The notes: a model not told the origin generated them from the sequence alone. Shown: positions 54,101 to 63,898, counted from the stretch's first letter. The stretch: DNA of 64,000 nt from Venatoribacter pacificus (GCF_025318105.1 NZ_JAOANI010000015.1:434001-498000); one strand, 5' to 3'. Numbers and translations are program-made.

Positions 54101-55474
54101 TCAGAAGAAACCGAGGCCGACCTGGAACAGGCGCTCGACATCCGGAATATGGCGTTTTTTCATCACGAACAGGATGACGTGGTCATTGGATTCCACCACC
54201 ACATCAGAGCTCGCCATAATCACTTCTTCACCGCGCACAATGGCACCAATGGTGGTACCCGGTGGCAGTTTGATTTCGCGGATTTTTCGCCCCACCACTT
54301 TGGACGAGCTGCTGTCGCCGTGGGCAATGGCTTCAATCGCTTCGGCAGCACCGCGGCGCAGTGAGTGAACATTCACTACGTCGCCACGGCGTACGTGGGT
54401 CAGCAGGCTGCCGATGGTGGCCTGTTGCGGAGACAGCGCCACGTCGATCATGCCGCCTTGGACCAGATCGACATAGGCCGCTTTATTAATCAGGGTCATC
54501 ACCTTGCGTGCACCAAGACGCTTGGCCAGCAGCGACGACATGATGTTCACCTCGTCATCGTTAGTCAGCGCACAGAATACATCGGTGTTTTCGATGTTTT
54601 CTTCTTCCAGCAGCGCTTTGTCGGTGGCGCTGCCCAGCAGCACCACGGTTTTGCTCAGATTTTCACTGAGGAACTGAGCGCGTTGTTCGCCGTGTTCAAT
54701 CAGTTTGATGCGGTAATCACGCTCCAGCGCTTTCGCTAGGCGGTAACCGATATTACCGCCGCCGACGATCATCACCCGCTTGTAAGAGTCTTCTTCGCGG
54801 CGCAGTTCACTCATTACCTTACGGATATGCTCTTTGGCGGCAACGAAGAAGACTTCGTCGTCGGCTTCAATGATGGTGTCACCGGTTGGCTCAATGGCTT
54901 TGTTGCGGCGGAAAACGGCCGCCACGCGGGCATCAATGTTGGGCAGGTGATCTTTCAGGTGATGAATCGCCTGACCGACCAGCGGGCCGCCGTAGTATGC
55001 GCGGACAGCAACCAGCTGCACGCGCTGATCGGCAAAATCCAGCACCTGTAATGCGCCGGGATACTGCAGCAGGCGGCTGATGTAGTTGGTCACTACCTGC
55101 TCGGGGGAAATCAGAACGTCGATCGGGAAGGCATCATTGCGGAACAGCTCGGCCTGCTTCAGATACTGGCCGGAGCGGATGCGGCTGATCTTGGTCGGGG
55201 TGCGGAACAGGGTATAAGCGACCTGACAGGCGACCATATTGGTTTCGTCAGAGTTGGTGACGGCAACCAGCATGTCGGCATCATCGGCCCCGGCATCACG
55301 CAGAATACTGGGATACGAGCCACGACCAAGTACGGTTTTAATGTCGATGCGGTCCTGCAGCTCGCGCAGGCGGTCGGCATCGGTATCGACCACGGTGATG
55401 TCATTCTGCTCGTTGGCCAGGTTTTCAGCCAGTGTGCCGCCGACCTGACCGGCTCCCAGGATAATAATCTTCAT
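54101..55474 (-). CDS. trkA: Trk system regulatory subunit TrkA
   Basis: 457 residues: two RCK modules, each with a Rossmann fold (MKIIILGAGQVGGTLAENL and VMIVGGGNIGYRLAKAL) and a TrkA-C domain (near 150-215 and 375-455). Binds NAD(H)/ATP and opens TrkH. ATG at 55474 gives the family N-terminus; an extension of three codons (MCS) is possible. Part of def-fmt-rsmB-trkA-trkH. Confidence 0.96.
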   Translation of the reverse strand: MKIIILGAGQVGGTLAENLANEQNDITVVDTDADRLRELQDRIDIKTVLGRGSYPSILRDAGADDADMLVAVTNSDETNMVACQVAYTLFRTPTKISRIRSGQYLKQAELFRNDAFPIDVLISPEQVVTNYISRLLQYPGALQVLDFADQRVQLVAVRAYYGGPLVGQAIHHLKDHLPNIDARVAAVFRRNKAIEPTGDTIIEADDEVFFVAAKEHIRKVMSELRREEDSYKRVMIVGGGNIGYRLAKALERDYRIKLIEHGEQRAQFLSENLSKTVVLLGSATDKALLEEENIENTDVFCALTNDDEVNIMSSLLAKRLGARKVMTLINKAAYVDLVQGGMIDVALSPQQATIGSLLTHVRRGDVVNVHSLRRGAAEAIEAIAHGDSSSSKVVGRKIREIKLPPGTTIGAIVRGEEVIMASSDVVVESNDHVILFVMKKRHIPDVERLFQVGLGFF

Positions 55475-55576
55475 GCTGCACATCCTTGTGCAGCACCCTG
55501 ACGGGCAGCCTGCGGCTGTGCAAAAAGGCGTTCCTGCCTTTTTGTCATAAATTCGCTCAGTTTCCAGGGCATTCTG

Positions 55577-56923
55577 TTACGCATGTGTTCCGGCTCCTTT
55601 GACAAGCAGGGCGTAGTAAAAACCGTCGTGGCCGTTGCGTTGTGGCAGCAGCTGACGCCCGGCATTACAGGCGCTTCCCCAGCAAAAGTCCAGCGTCTGC
55701 AGTTGTGCGTCGGCATTGGCATCGGCAAAGCGTTGCATTTGCGCGCTGTTTTCTTCCGGCAGCACCGAGCAGGTGGCATACAACAGCCGCCCGCCAGGCT
55801 TCAGTAATGACCAGGTGGTATCCAGCAATTGCGCCTGAACCTGCGCCAGTTGGGCGATGTCTTCACGACGACGCAGCAGCTTGATATCCGGATGACGACG
55901 GATCACACCAGTGGCCGAGCAGGGCGCGTCGAGCAGAATGGCGTCGAACAGTTCACCATCCCACCAGACGTCGGGCGTGGCCATATCGGCACACACAACC
56001 TCGGCGCTGAGTTGCAGGCGGGCGAGGTTTTCATGCACCCGTGGCAGGCGGTTTTGTTCAATATCCAGCGCTACGACACGGGCGTCTGCGCTTTCTAGCA
56101 GATGGCAGGTTTTACCACCGGGAGCGGCGCAGGCATCGAGAATGCGTTCGCCGTCCTGCGGTGCCAGCAGCATGGCGGCCAGCTGTGCGGCTTCGTCCTG
56201 CACGCTGAAATCACCATCGGCAAAACCGGGCAGGGCGGTGATATCGCAGGATTCCAGCAGATAAATACCAACGGCGCTGTGTTCGGCGGCATGGGCTTCG
56301 ATACCGGCTTGCTGCAGGCGCTCAAGGTATTGCTCACGGCTGCCGTGGCGCTGATTTACGCGCAGGCACAGCGGTGGGCGCTGGTTATTTTCGTCGAGAA
56401 TGTCCTGAAACTGTTCCGGCCAGGCTTTGCTCAGCATTTTCACCAGCCATTTCGGGTGGCTGCTGGCGGTGACCGGGTTTTCGTCCAGTGGTGGGGTCAG
56501 GCTTTCGTATTCGCGCGCGTAACGGCGCAGGCAGGCATTAATAACGGATTTGGCGTAACCCTTGCCCAGCTCTTCGCAGACTTCGACGGTGGCGTGCACG
56601 GCGGCGTGCGGTGCCTTCTTCTGAATTTCCAGCTGGTACAGACCGATGATCAGCAGGGCAAATAAGTCCTGATCTTCTTCGCCAAAAGGCCGGCTGAGCA
56701 GCATTTTGGCCAGTGCGTTCAGGCGCTGAAAATGACGGCAGCTGCCCAGTGCCAGATCGCGCAGAAAGCCACGGTCGGCGAGTTCAACACGCAGTTCCAG
56801 CGGTGGCAGGCATTGGTTAAGGGATTGTCCGGCGAGGACGGCGCTGAGTGCCATGGCCGCCGCACGGCGGGCACTCAGGGTGGTGTCTTTGGCTTTACCC
56901 CAGGGCGAGGTTACGGCGGTCAA
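55577..56923 (-). CDS. rsmB: 16S rRNA m5C967 methyltransferase RsmB
   Basis: 448 residues. NusB-like RNA-binding N-terminal domain (about 15-150), then the methyltransferase domain with DACAAPGGKTCHLLE, DAPCSATGVIRRHPDIK and TCSVLPEEN (catalytic Cys pair). The only start that fits is TTG at 56923, overlapping the fmt stop. Confidence 0.92.
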   Translation of the reverse strand: MTAVTSPWGKAKDTTLSARRAAAMALSAVLAGQSLNQCLPPLELRVELADRGFLRDLALGSCRHFQRLNALAKMLLSRPFGEEDQDLFALLIIGLYQLEIQKKAPHAAVHATVEVCEELGKGYAKSVINACLRRYAREYESLTPPLDENPVTASSHPKWLVKMLSKAWPEQFQDILDENNQRPPLCLRVNQRHGSREQYLERLQQAGIEAHAAEHSAVGIYLLESCDITALPGFADGDFSVQDEAAQLAAMLLAPQDGERILDACAAPGGKTCHLLESADARVVALDIEQNRLPRVHENLARLQLSAEVVCADMATPDVWWDGELFDAILLDAPCSATGVIRRHPDIKLLRRREDIAQLAQVQAQLLDTTWSLLKPGGRLLYATCSVLPEENSAQMQRFADANADAQLQTLDFCWGSACNAGRQLLPQRNGHDGFYYALLVKGAGTHA

Positions 56924-57870
56924 AGTTGTGACGCCAGCATGTGGTGCGGCTGAAACAACTGCGGCTGACCGTTAATCACATCGGCCACGTTCATGGCTTT
57001 TTTGCCGGCTAACTGTACCTGAGTGATACGTAATACTCCTTCGCCACAGGCGATTTCCAGACCATCGGCGCTGACGTTGGCGATAGTGCCTGGCAGCAGC
57101 TGACTTGATTGTTCAAGAGCTTCGGCCATCAGCACGCGGATGCGCTCATCGCCAAGCAGGGTGTAAGCCATCGGGAACGGGTTAAAGGCGCGCACGCGCA
57201 GCGCAATTTCTTCAGCCGGTTGTTGCCAGTCGATTAACGCTTCTTCTTTCAGCAGTTTATGGGCGTAGTTGGCCAGTGCATCGTTTTGCTTTTCCGGCTG
57301 CAGGGTTCCGGCTTCAAGCTGTGCCAGGGTATTCAGCAGAGCGCCCGGCCCCATCTCTGCCAGACGATCATGCAGGGTGCCGCCGGTATCGTCAGCCAGA
57401 ATACCGGTGGTGACTTTGCTCAGCATGTCGCCGGTATCCAGACCCTTATCCATCTGCATGATGGTGATGCCGGTCATTTTGTCACCAGCTTCAATGCAGC
57501 GCTGAATCGGCGCTGCACCGCGCCAGCGTGGCAGCAGTGAGGCGTGGACGTTCAGGCAGCCGTGTTTTGGTGCGTCGAGTACGCTTTGCGGAAGAATCAG
57601 GCCGTAGGCGACCACGATCATGACGTCGGCATTCAGGCTTTTCAGCTGTTCAACATCAGCCGGGTCTTTGAAATTCAGCGGCTGGTAAACCGGCAGGCCG
57701 TTATCCAGTGCAACCTGTTTAACGGGGCTCGGCTGCAGCTTCTTACCGCGTCCGGCCGGGCGGTCGGGTTGGGTATAAACGCCGATCACTTCATGCTCGC
57801 TGTTGATCAGCGCCTGCAGATGGATGGCAGCAAACTCCGGCGTACCGGCAAAAACGATACGTAATGACAT
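56920..57870 (-). CDS. fmt: Methionyl-tRNA formyltransferase
   Basis: 316 residues; folate-binding SLLPRWRGAAPIQR with HASLL, IVFAGTPEFAAIHLQALI at the start, and the C-terminal tRNA-binding domain. Formylates initiator Met-tRNA. Its ATG shares its last base with the def stop (57870), so the two are coupled. Confidence 0.97.
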   Translation of the reverse strand: MSLRIVFAGTPEFAAIHLQALINSEHEVIGVYTQPDRPAGRGKKLQPSPVKQVALDNGLPVYQPLNFKDPADVEQLKSLNADVMIVVAYGLILPQSVLDAPKHGCLNVHASLLPRWRGAAPIQRCIEAGDKMTGITIMQMDKGLDTGDMLSKVTTGILADDTGGTLHDRLAEMGPGALLNTLAQLEAGTLQPEKQNDALANYAHKLLKEEALIDWQQPAEEIALRVRAFNPFPMAYTLLGDERIRVLMAEALEQSSQLLPGTIANVSADGLEIACGEGVLRITQVQLAGKKAMNVADVINGQPQLFQPHHMLASQL

Positions 57871-58391
57871 TACTGTTTCCCTGAGCGGGCTTCGAGTTTG
57901 TGCTTCTTCTCGAGTTTGTCTTTGATGCGGTTACGCTTCAGCGGCGAAATATAATCGACCATCAGTTTACCTTCGAGGTGGTCGGTTTCGTGCTGAATAC
58001 AGACTGCCAGCAGACCACGGCATTCCATTTCAAAGGGTTTGCCATCACGGTCGAGGGCTTTGACCAGGCAGTGCTCAATACGGGTAACCTCTTCGTAGAA
58101 GCCCGGTACCGATAAGCAGCCTTCCTGCATGGATTCCATTTCGCCGTCGAGCACGGTGATTTCCGGGTTGATAAACACCAGCGGTTCGTTCTTGTCTTCC
58201 GACACGTCGATGGTCACGATGCGCTCATGCACATTGACCTGCGTGGCCGCCAGACCAATGCCCGGTGCCTGATACATGGTTTCGAACATATCATCAACGA
58301 TGGCCCGCACGCGCTCGTCCACCTCAGCCACTGGCACGGCTTTGGTACGTAAACGGGGATCCGGGTATTCTAAAATTTCGAGTATGGACAT
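57870..58391 (-). CDS. def: Peptide deformylase
   Basis: 173 residues; the three motifs GIGLAATQ, EGCLSVPG and HETDHLEG supply the iron ligands and catalytic glutamate. Removes the formyl group from new proteins. First gene of the def-fmt-rsmB-trkA-trkH run, divergent from the LysM gene. Confidence 0.97.
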   Translation of the reverse strand: MSILEILEYPDPRLRTKAVPVAEVDERVRAIVDDMFETMYQAPGIGLAATQVNVHERIVTIDVSEDKNEPLVFINPEITVLDGEMESMQEGCLSVPGFYEEVTRIEHCLVKALDRDGKPFEMECRGLLAVCIQHETDHLEGKLMVDYISPLKRNRIKDKLEKKHKLEARSGKQ

Positions 58392-58502
58392 AGAGTTGCT
58401 GTGCTTTTATAGAACTAAGTGGTCGTGACTTGCTAAGATGGCTGCCGAACAGTGATTTTCAATGCGCGATCGCAGATCCGCTAATAATAAAGGGAATACA
58501 GG

Positions 58503-59564
58503 ATGAGCAAAACCATCAAGCGCATTCTCGTTGCTGGTTTGATGTGTCTTTCAACCGGTGCCATGGCGCTGGATCTGAAATCGGATGCGCCACAACGCTA
58601 TGTGGTTAAAAAGGGCGATACCCTTTGGGATATCTCCGAACGCTTTACCAATGATCCCTGGCAGTGGCCGGAAATCTGGTATCAGAACGGTCAGATCAAA
58701 GATCCGCACCTGATTTTCCCTGGTGATGAAATTGGTTTGGTCAGCATTGATGGTGAAACCCGCGTAACCGTGACCAAACGCGGCGAAGGCAGCCGTACGG
58801 TGAAGTTATCGCCGGGTACGGTAAAAATGCAGCCAACGGCACGCGTAGAGCCGATTGAATCAGCCATTCCTGCGATTCCTCAGGACGCCATCCGTGGTTT
58901 TCTGCGTGAGCACCGCGTCGTTGCGCCGGAAGTGCTGGAGAAAGCACCGCGTGTTCTGTCCGGTACCGATACCCGCATCCTGATGGGTGCTGGCGGTAAA
59001 GTGTATGCGCGCGGTGATTTTGGCCCGCAGGTTTCCAGCGCTTACGGCGTGTTCCGCAAAGGTCAGGTATACCGTGATCCGGAGAGCGGCGAAGTGCTGG
59101 GACTGGAAGCACTGGATATCGGTATGGGCCGCGTATTGGCGCATGACAATGATATTGTCACGCTGGAACTGGAACGCACTAACCAGCAGGTTTCCGTTGG
59201 TGACTTGCTGTTGCCAACCGAAGATCGCGATCTGATTGCCAACTTCTATCCGAAATCTCCGGATCGTGCCGTAATGGGACAGATTCTGGCGGTATCCGGT
59301 GGCGTCACGCAGGTTGGCCAGTACGACGTGGTGGTGCTTAACCGGGGTGAGCGCGATGGTCTGGAGCCAGGTTCTGTGCTGCTGATTAAAAAAGCCGGTG
59401 CCGTGGTGTATGACCGCGTGGCCGCCGAGCGGGTTCGCCTGCCTGAAGAACGTGCCGGCAGCCTGATGGTATTCCGCACCTTCGAAAAACTGTCTTACGC
59501 ATTGATTATGCGTGCCACCCAGCCGCTGCGTGTCGGCGACAAGGTGGAATCCCCGAACCAATAA
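58503..59564 (+). CDS. tsaP: LysM peptidoglycan-binding periplasmic protein (TsaP-like)
   Basis: 353 residues. Signal peptide about 1-22 (GAMA), LysM domain about 33-80 (YVVKKGDTLWDISERFTNDPWQWPEIW), and a C-terminal beta-rich region with VVLNRGERDGLEPGSVLLI. In Pseudomonas the gene at this place (between def and dprA) is tsaP, which anchors the type IV pilus secretin to peptidoglycan; the symbol is assigned by context and architecture, not by a search. Confidence 0.75.
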   Translation: MSKTIKRILVAGLMCLSTGAMALDLKSDAPQRYVVKKGDTLWDISERFTNDPWQWPEIWYQNGQIKDPHLIFPGDEIGLVSIDGETRVTVTKRGEGSRTVKLSPGTVKMQPTARVEPIESAIPAIPQDAIRGFLREHRVVAPEVLEKAPRVLSGTDTRILMGAGGKVYARGDFGPQVSSAYGVFRKGQVYRDPESGEVLGLEALDIGMGRVLAHDNDIVTLELERTNQQVSVGDLLLPTEDRDLIANFYPKSPDRAVMGQILAVSGGVTQVGQYDVVVLNRGERDGLEPGSVLLIKKAGAVVYDRVAAERVRLPEERAGSLMVFRTFEKLSYALIMRATQPLRVGDKVESPNQ

Positions 59565-59573
59565 GGACTGTTT

Positions 59574-60719
59574 ATGCTCAGGGACGAGCTGTTACTCGCC
59601 TGGTGGCGTCTGGCAAAACTGCCGGGCGTCGGCAGCGTTACACTAGGCGACATCCGCCAAAATCTTTCCCGTCCGCACGATCTTTTATCCTGCACCGCTG
59701 CGCAGCTGCAATCTTTTGGCCTGAAGGCCGATGCTGCTGCGCGCTGGCTGGATGATCCTGCCCTGAGCGATGGTTTTGATGTGCTGCAACGCTGGCGCAA
59801 CCACAACCGTTGTGGCGTATTGCTGGCGGGTGTGGCTCCGTATCCTGAAACGCTTGCCAGTCTGCGCGATGCGCCGACCTTTCTTTATTATCACGGCGAT
59901 CTGGCCTGTTTCAGTCAGCCGATGATTGCCATGGTCGGCAGTCGTAACCCAACCCCTTATGGCGCGGAATGGGCGCAACAAACAGCCAGTCAGCTGGCGG
60001 CGGCTGGTCTGACGGTCGTCAGTGGCATGGCGATTGGTATTGATGGCGCAGTGCATCAGGGAGCGCTTAGTTGTGGGCGCACCATTGCGGTACTCGGCAG
60101 TGGCCCGGATGTGATTTATCCGCAGCGCCATCTTGGGCTGGCGCAGATGGTGATGCAAAAAGGACTGTTGTTGTCGGAGTTTGCCCCGGGAACAGAGCCC
60201 CAGGCCAAACACTTTCCTTCCCGTAACCGCATTATCAGCGGTCTGAGTCTGGGCACTGTAGTGGTTGAAGCGGCGATTAAAAGTGGCTCGCTGATTACCG
60301 CGCGGCAGGCCGCAGAACAGGGGCGCGAAGTTTTTGCCTTACCCGGTGCGGTGACCAATCCGCTCAGCCATGGTTGCCATCAGCTGATCCGCGAAGGTGC
60401 CTGTCTGGTGCAAAACGCACAGGATGTATTGCAGGAGCTGAACCTGTTGCCGGAACAGGCGCAAGCACAGACACAACTGGAATTCGACGAGCCGACGGCA
60501 TCGGCAGATGTGCCGATTGTCTTACCACCGACAGCGACGGCTGCAGTGCGGACTGAAGTACCACAACTGGTTACTCAGGTGGATTACAGTGCGACCAGCA
60601 CCGATGTGATTGCCCTGCGCAGTACCTTACCCATCTCGCAATTATTACCGCAACTCCTCGATCTCGAATTGCAGGGCTGGCTGGCACAGGTGCCAGGTGG
60701 TTATATGCGGCTGAAGTAA
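59574..60719 (+). CDS. dprA: DNA-protecting protein DprA
   Basis: 381 residues. Rossmann-like core with MVGSRNPTPYG, SGMAIGIDGAVHQGAL and FPSRNRIISGLSLG; C-terminal winged helix. Protects incoming single-stranded DNA and loads RecA during natural transformation. It follows the LysM gene by nine bases. In Pseudomonas tsaC comes next; here an unrelated island follows. Confidence 0.95.
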   Translation: MLRDELLLAWWRLAKLPGVGSVTLGDIRQNLSRPHDLLSCTAAQLQSFGLKADAAARWLDDPALSDGFDVLQRWRNHNRCGVLLAGVAPYPETLASLRDAPTFLYYHGDLACFSQPMIAMVGSRNPTPYGAEWAQQTASQLAAAGLTVVSGMAIGIDGAVHQGALSCGRTIAVLGSGPDVIYPQRHLGLAQMVMQKGLLLSEFAPGTEPQAKHFPSRNRIISGLSLGTVVVEAAIKSGSLITARQAAEQGREVFALPGAVTNPLSHGCHQLIREGACLVQNAQDVLQELNLLPEQAQAQTQLEFDEPTASADVPIVLPPTATAAVRTEVPQLVTQVDYSATSTDVIALRSTLPISQLLPQLLDLELQGWLAQVPGGYMRLK

Positions 60720-60734
60720 CAGCCGCAATTGCCC

Positions 60735-60953
60735 CTACAAACTATTTAGCAGCAGAAAAATAAACAGCGCAATCAGTAGCAGATAGCCGATCACGATCTG
60801 TACATACTGCGACTTGTTTTCCCCGGCTTTATACCAACGGCCAAAAGCAAAAATACGCTTATTCTTCAGGCCACTGATCAGTACACCGATCACAGCAACT
60901 AATGCGATGCTGATGAAATAAGGCAGCCATGCAGTATCGGCAGATGTTGGCAT
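60735..60953 (-). CDS. Small membrane protein, unknown
   Basis: 72 residues with two helices (about 10-28 and 50-70) separated by a basic loop (KNKRIFAFGRWYKAGENKSQY). No recognised family. Convergent with dprA; last gene of the minus-strand island cluster. Confidence 0.55.
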   Translation of the reverse strand: MPTSADTAWLPYFISIALVAVIGVLISGLKNKRIFAFGRWYKAGENKSQYVQIVIGYLLLIALFIFLLLNSL

Positions 60954-61007
60954 TGCTGTCTCCGGTATAAAAGATAAAGCTGTTGGTTACTGGCCTCTGT
61001 TCAATGG

Positions 61008-61094
61008 TCAGGAATTTTGACTGGCAATAACAATCAACAGACCGATAAACAGCCAGAGCAGGATTTCCAATACCAGAATGTTCTTTTTGCGCAT
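61008..61094 (-). CDS. Very small membrane peptide
   Basis: 28 residues, basic start MRKKN then one hydrophobic helix ending IASQNS. Its beginning and end (MR-K-I ... ASQN) resemble the first half of the 55-residue protein at 63307, and both follow a copy of the same larger gene, so this may be a real paralogous microprotein or a decayed copy of one. Confidence 0.4.
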   Translation of the reverse strand: MRKKNILVLEILLWLFIGLLIVIASQNS

Positions 61095-61132
61095 AAAACC
61101 CTGAGGTCTGAATTTCGCTTATGGCGTGACGA

Positions 61133-61627
61133 TCAGCGCTGCCACAGCAACGAAGCAACAAAATACAAAGGTAACGGCATAAATATCCAGCCCAGTGCCA
61201 GGTTGCGGATACGGCTGAGCTGACTCCGGCTTACCTGGCCTGAATCCGGAAAGCTTTTCAGATCGCCGAAGCGCTGCTGCCAGAACCAGCGCAGCTGGCC
61301 GGATGGCAGAAAAACAGCGCCGGTTGCCAATGACAGCAGCACAATCTCTGTACGGATATATTCAGCGCCACCGATAAAAATCAGCGGCGTGATAATGGCA
61401 AAAACCGGTGCCAGCAGATGATTAATCAATGGCCACCGGCGGCCATTGGTTTGCTCTTCCAGATAGCACCACCACTTAACCGACATCAGCGGCAGAATAG
61501 CAAGCAGAGTACTGCCTGCCACCATTCCCATTTTCTGCACAAATGAATCACTGGTGATGCTGCTGATATTCAGCCAGTAAATCAGAGCGCTCAGTATAAG
61601 CCAGAGGAGAAATCTGATTCTGATCAA
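61133..61627 (-). CDS. Membrane protein of unknown function, intact copy of a duplicated gene
   Basis: 164 residues, TTG start. About four hydrophobic helices (about 5-23, 32-50, 70-88, 93-112, and one at the C-terminus) and a basic interhelix region LRWFWQQRFGDLKSFPDSGQ. No recognised family. A nonsense-disrupted copy lies 2.3 kb away at 63569-63866. Its 5' end overlaps the previous gene by 80 bases. Confidence 0.6.
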   Translation of the reverse strand: MIRIRFLLWLILSALIYWLNISSITSDSFVQKMGMVAGSTLLAILPLMSVKWWCYLEEQTNGRRWPLINHLLAPVFAIITPLIFIGGAEYIRTEIVLLSLATGAVFLPSGQLRWFWQQRFGDLKSFPDSGQVSRSQLSRIRNLALGWIFMPLPLYFVASLLWQR

Positions 61628-61841
61628 AACGACGTTTCTTTTTTATAGAGAGTAACAAATAAGTGAATAAAACCATGCTGAGTACTGAAAGTGAAATGCT
61701 ACAAGCGATGTCATCAAAAATGATAGGTAGGCAAACACCAAGAACGATCCAGAGGAAAAAATAACATCCAGATTTATCATTATCTACCATGTCTGAACCG
61801 CACAGTTTACATGGAAGCCTGTTCTGCGAATCAAGGTCCAT
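61548..61841 (-). CDS. Small protein with N-terminal CXXC and two membrane helices
   Basis: 97 residues. A possible zinc ribbon near the N-terminus (LPCKLCGSDMVDNDKSGC), two hydrophobic segments (about 27-45 and 50-66), then a charged tail. Unknown family. Overlaps the following membrane-protein gene by 80 bases in another frame, which is unusual and makes one of the two starts uncertain. Confidence 0.5.
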   Translation of the reverse strand: MDLDSQNRLPCKLCGSDMVDNDKSGCYFFLWIVLGVCLPIIFDDIACSISLSVLSMVLFTYLLLSIKKKRRFDQNQISPLAYTERSDLLAEYQQHHQ

Positions 61842-61951
61842 AGAAAATCTGAATCTGTAAAGAATTCCATGATGACAGCCACAATTAAAGCAGATTACTC
61901 AGTTGGTTTTGACATTATCTATTGGCCAGGGGCATCTGCTACACAACTCCA

Positions 61952-62350
61952 TCAGTGTGAAAAACACGAAGGACTGAACAGCCAGCCAAGCACTAATATC
62001 AGGGCAAACACCATACTTCCCTGGGTTAGATTGTATATAGCGCTCCCCATATCACCCTTCGAAGGCTTAAATGAAAGGAGCGCTATGTATATAAACCCGG
62101 GGACAATGGCCATTAAGATAACCTCTTCCGAGGTTAACGTTGGCCAATACTGGGTTTTATATGGAAATACGAATAATTTGTAAAAAAAGCTTAAAACTAC
62201 CCCATACCCATAAAACCATAACAAGTGGTGATTCTTCTTTCGTTGAATGAACCACCAATATATAAGAATAAACAGCACACCCAGGGCCGCCAAAGACCAT
62301 GTATTTTCGAATGAAAGACTCTGACACAATGAACTTAGCCACATATCCAA
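61952..62350 (-). CDS. Membrane protein of unknown function
   Basis: 132 residues with three to four helices (about 19-37, 45-63, 76-94, 108-126). No recognised family. Its start overlaps the end of the preceding gene by 16 bases, suggesting an operon. Confidence 0.5.
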   Translation of the reverse strand: MDMWLSSLCQSLSFENTWSLAALGVLFILIYWWFIQRKKNHHLLWFYGYGVVLSFFYKLFVFPYKTQYWPTLTSEEVILMAIVPGFIYIALLSFKPSKGDMGSAIYNLTQGSMVFALILVLGWLFSPSCFSH

Positions 62351-62631
62351 TGATCCTGTTCTGACTGTGTCAGGTTGCTTAATAAAAAATACAGGTTGAC
62401 CTGTGTAATAGTCCAGGTTTTCTGACCTTCTGCAACTGAAAGCAATAAATCTTTAACTATATTGATGCCGTTCGATAGACTGCCTTTGGTGCTTAACATT
62501 TCATTCGATATATCCATATATACCACCCTTCGGGCGACATTACTGTGCAAAGCTGCTCCTGCTGTTTTGTGTTCAGAAACAAGATGCACCATCGTACTCA
62601 TGCCTGTACAAGAAGTACAGTTGTAAGCCAT
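62335..62631 (-). CDS. Small soluble protein of unknown function
   Basis: 98 residues, MAYNCTSCTGMSTMVHLVSEHK at the start (split around CTSC), without a membrane helix; mixed helix and strand character. Unrecognised. Pattern and neighbourhood (array of small orphan genes) recall immunity genes of toxin systems, but no sequence motif proves this. Confidence 0.45.
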   Translation of the reverse strand: MAYNCTSCTGMSTMVHLVSEHKTAGAALHSNVARRVVYMDISNEMLSTKGSLSNGINIVKDLLLSVAEGQKTWTITQVNLYFLLSNLTQSEQDHWICG

Positions 62632-62847
62632 TGCTGGGTATTTTCTAAATTTTCAGGGCTCGCGCCAGCAGGTTAAGCACTCATGCTATTCGCCGTTAAT
62701 CGATTTATTCTGCACCTCATAGTCGATGGTGAACTGGGGATTCAGTTTACTATAAAAAGAGTTAATCCAATTTGTTTATCGTGGATAATTCGGTAATTTT
62801 TCAGGATTTATAAAGTCTGGGTTAAAGTGATGAGAATCAGATGTGCC

Positions 62848-63087
62848 TTAAATTTTCTTTTTAATGAAAATATAAATCAAAATGCTGAGTAGTATTACGA
62901 GTATGCTGGCAGAAACCCAAAAGAACGTGTCATTCTCTGATGTAATTACATATCCTGAAACTGAATGTGTGTAAATCTTACCTTCGCACAGTTGGTAAAA
63001 AAAATAACCAAGCAGTACGATGGAAGCAAGAGAAATGCCAAAGCTATCATTAAGATCTTCAGGTTTCTTAGTCAATGCCATTGTCAT
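62848..63087 (-). CDS. Small membrane protein, unknown
   Basis: 79 residues, two helices (about 18-33 and 55-75), Lys-rich end IFIKKKI. AT-rich. Unrecognised. A 216-base gap on either side holds no gene that I can support. Confidence 0.45.
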   Translation of the reverse strand: MTMALTKKPEDLNDSFGISLASIVLLGYFFYQLCEGKIYTHSVSGYVITSENDTFFWVSASILVILLSILIYIFIKKKI

Positions 63088-63306
63088 CCAAGTAGATTCA
63101 AGCTTCCAATAAAAGTAGCTTGCAAAAAATTAACACTATTTTAAACAAAAATCCACACAGCTAATGTTCTGTCTGCTTGAGTTTCTGCAGACAAGACAGA
63201 TACCACTTGAGTGTACAGTGAACGTGATTGTCAGGTTGGAATTACACCTACTATGTCGGATGCTTCCCCAGAAGCTATAGAATCAGATCAATTATTCAAA
63301 GGGAGT

Positions 63307-63474
63307 TTAGAATATTTTTCCACTGCTTCGTATCCATATTAAAGATGAGGTCCATAGCACCAGTAAGATAAAAAAACTCTTCCAGCCCAGAGTTTGAATT
63401 ATCCAATTTTGTGTCGCTAGCATTATCAAAAAAATACCATAAAAAAACATGGTCATAATAATTTTTGTTCTCAT
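63307..63474 (-). CDS. Small membrane protein, unknown
   Basis: 55 residues; start MRTKIIMTMFFYGIFLIMLATQ, two helices, ending RSSGKIF. AGGA five bases before the ATG. It follows the disrupted copy of the duplicated membrane gene in the same order as the 28-residue peptide follows the intact copy, so the two small genes are likely paralogues. Confidence 0.45.
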   Translation of the reverse strand: MRTKIIMTMFFYGIFLIMLATQNWIIQTLGWKSFFILLVLWTSSLIWIRSSGKIF

Positions 63475-63568
63475 AGCAATCCTGACAGACAGATTAAATA
63501 TAACAATATCGCTCTTACTGCTGTTCCAATACGATTTGGAATTCCATCGGCTACTGCTGATAAAATAT

Positions 63569-63866
63569 ACGTTACCTGGCCTGAATCCGGAAAAATTTTC
63601 AGATCCCTGAAGCGCTGCTGCCAGAACCAGCGCAGCTGGCCGGATGGCAGAAAAACAGCACTTGTTACCAATGACATCTGCACAATCTCTGGACGGATAT
63701 ATTCAGCGCCACCGATAAAAATCAGCGGCGTGATCATGGCAACAACAGGCGCCAGCAGATGATTAATCAATGGCCATTTTCAGCCATTGATTTGCTCTTC
63801 CAGATAGCACCATCCCTGTTTTCTATATGACCGGGTTACTGGTGATTCTGCTGATATTAAACCTGT
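63569..63866 (-). pseudogene. Disrupted copy of the membrane gene at 61133-61627
   Basis: About 240 bases (63570-63812) match 61227-61472 closely at DNA level (GAATCCGGAAA, CAGCGCAGCTGGCCGGATGG, ATATATTCAGCGCCACCG recur). The reading frame has an in-frame stop where the intact gene codes Arg (NG*KWPLINH), about 66 bases are missing between the SITS and WCYLEE regions, and the 3' end diverges after SGQV. A remaining open frame (63471-63770) is a shortened, probably non-functional product. Confidence 0.8.
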
Positions 63867-63898
63867 CATTATTGTGATTTGTATCGCCTAAAATGCTT

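Noticed and set aside
61869..62183. 104-residue plus-strand frame in the island
   Set aside because: Mostly antisense to the membrane protein at 61952-62350, which has coherent helices and an overlap with its neighbour.
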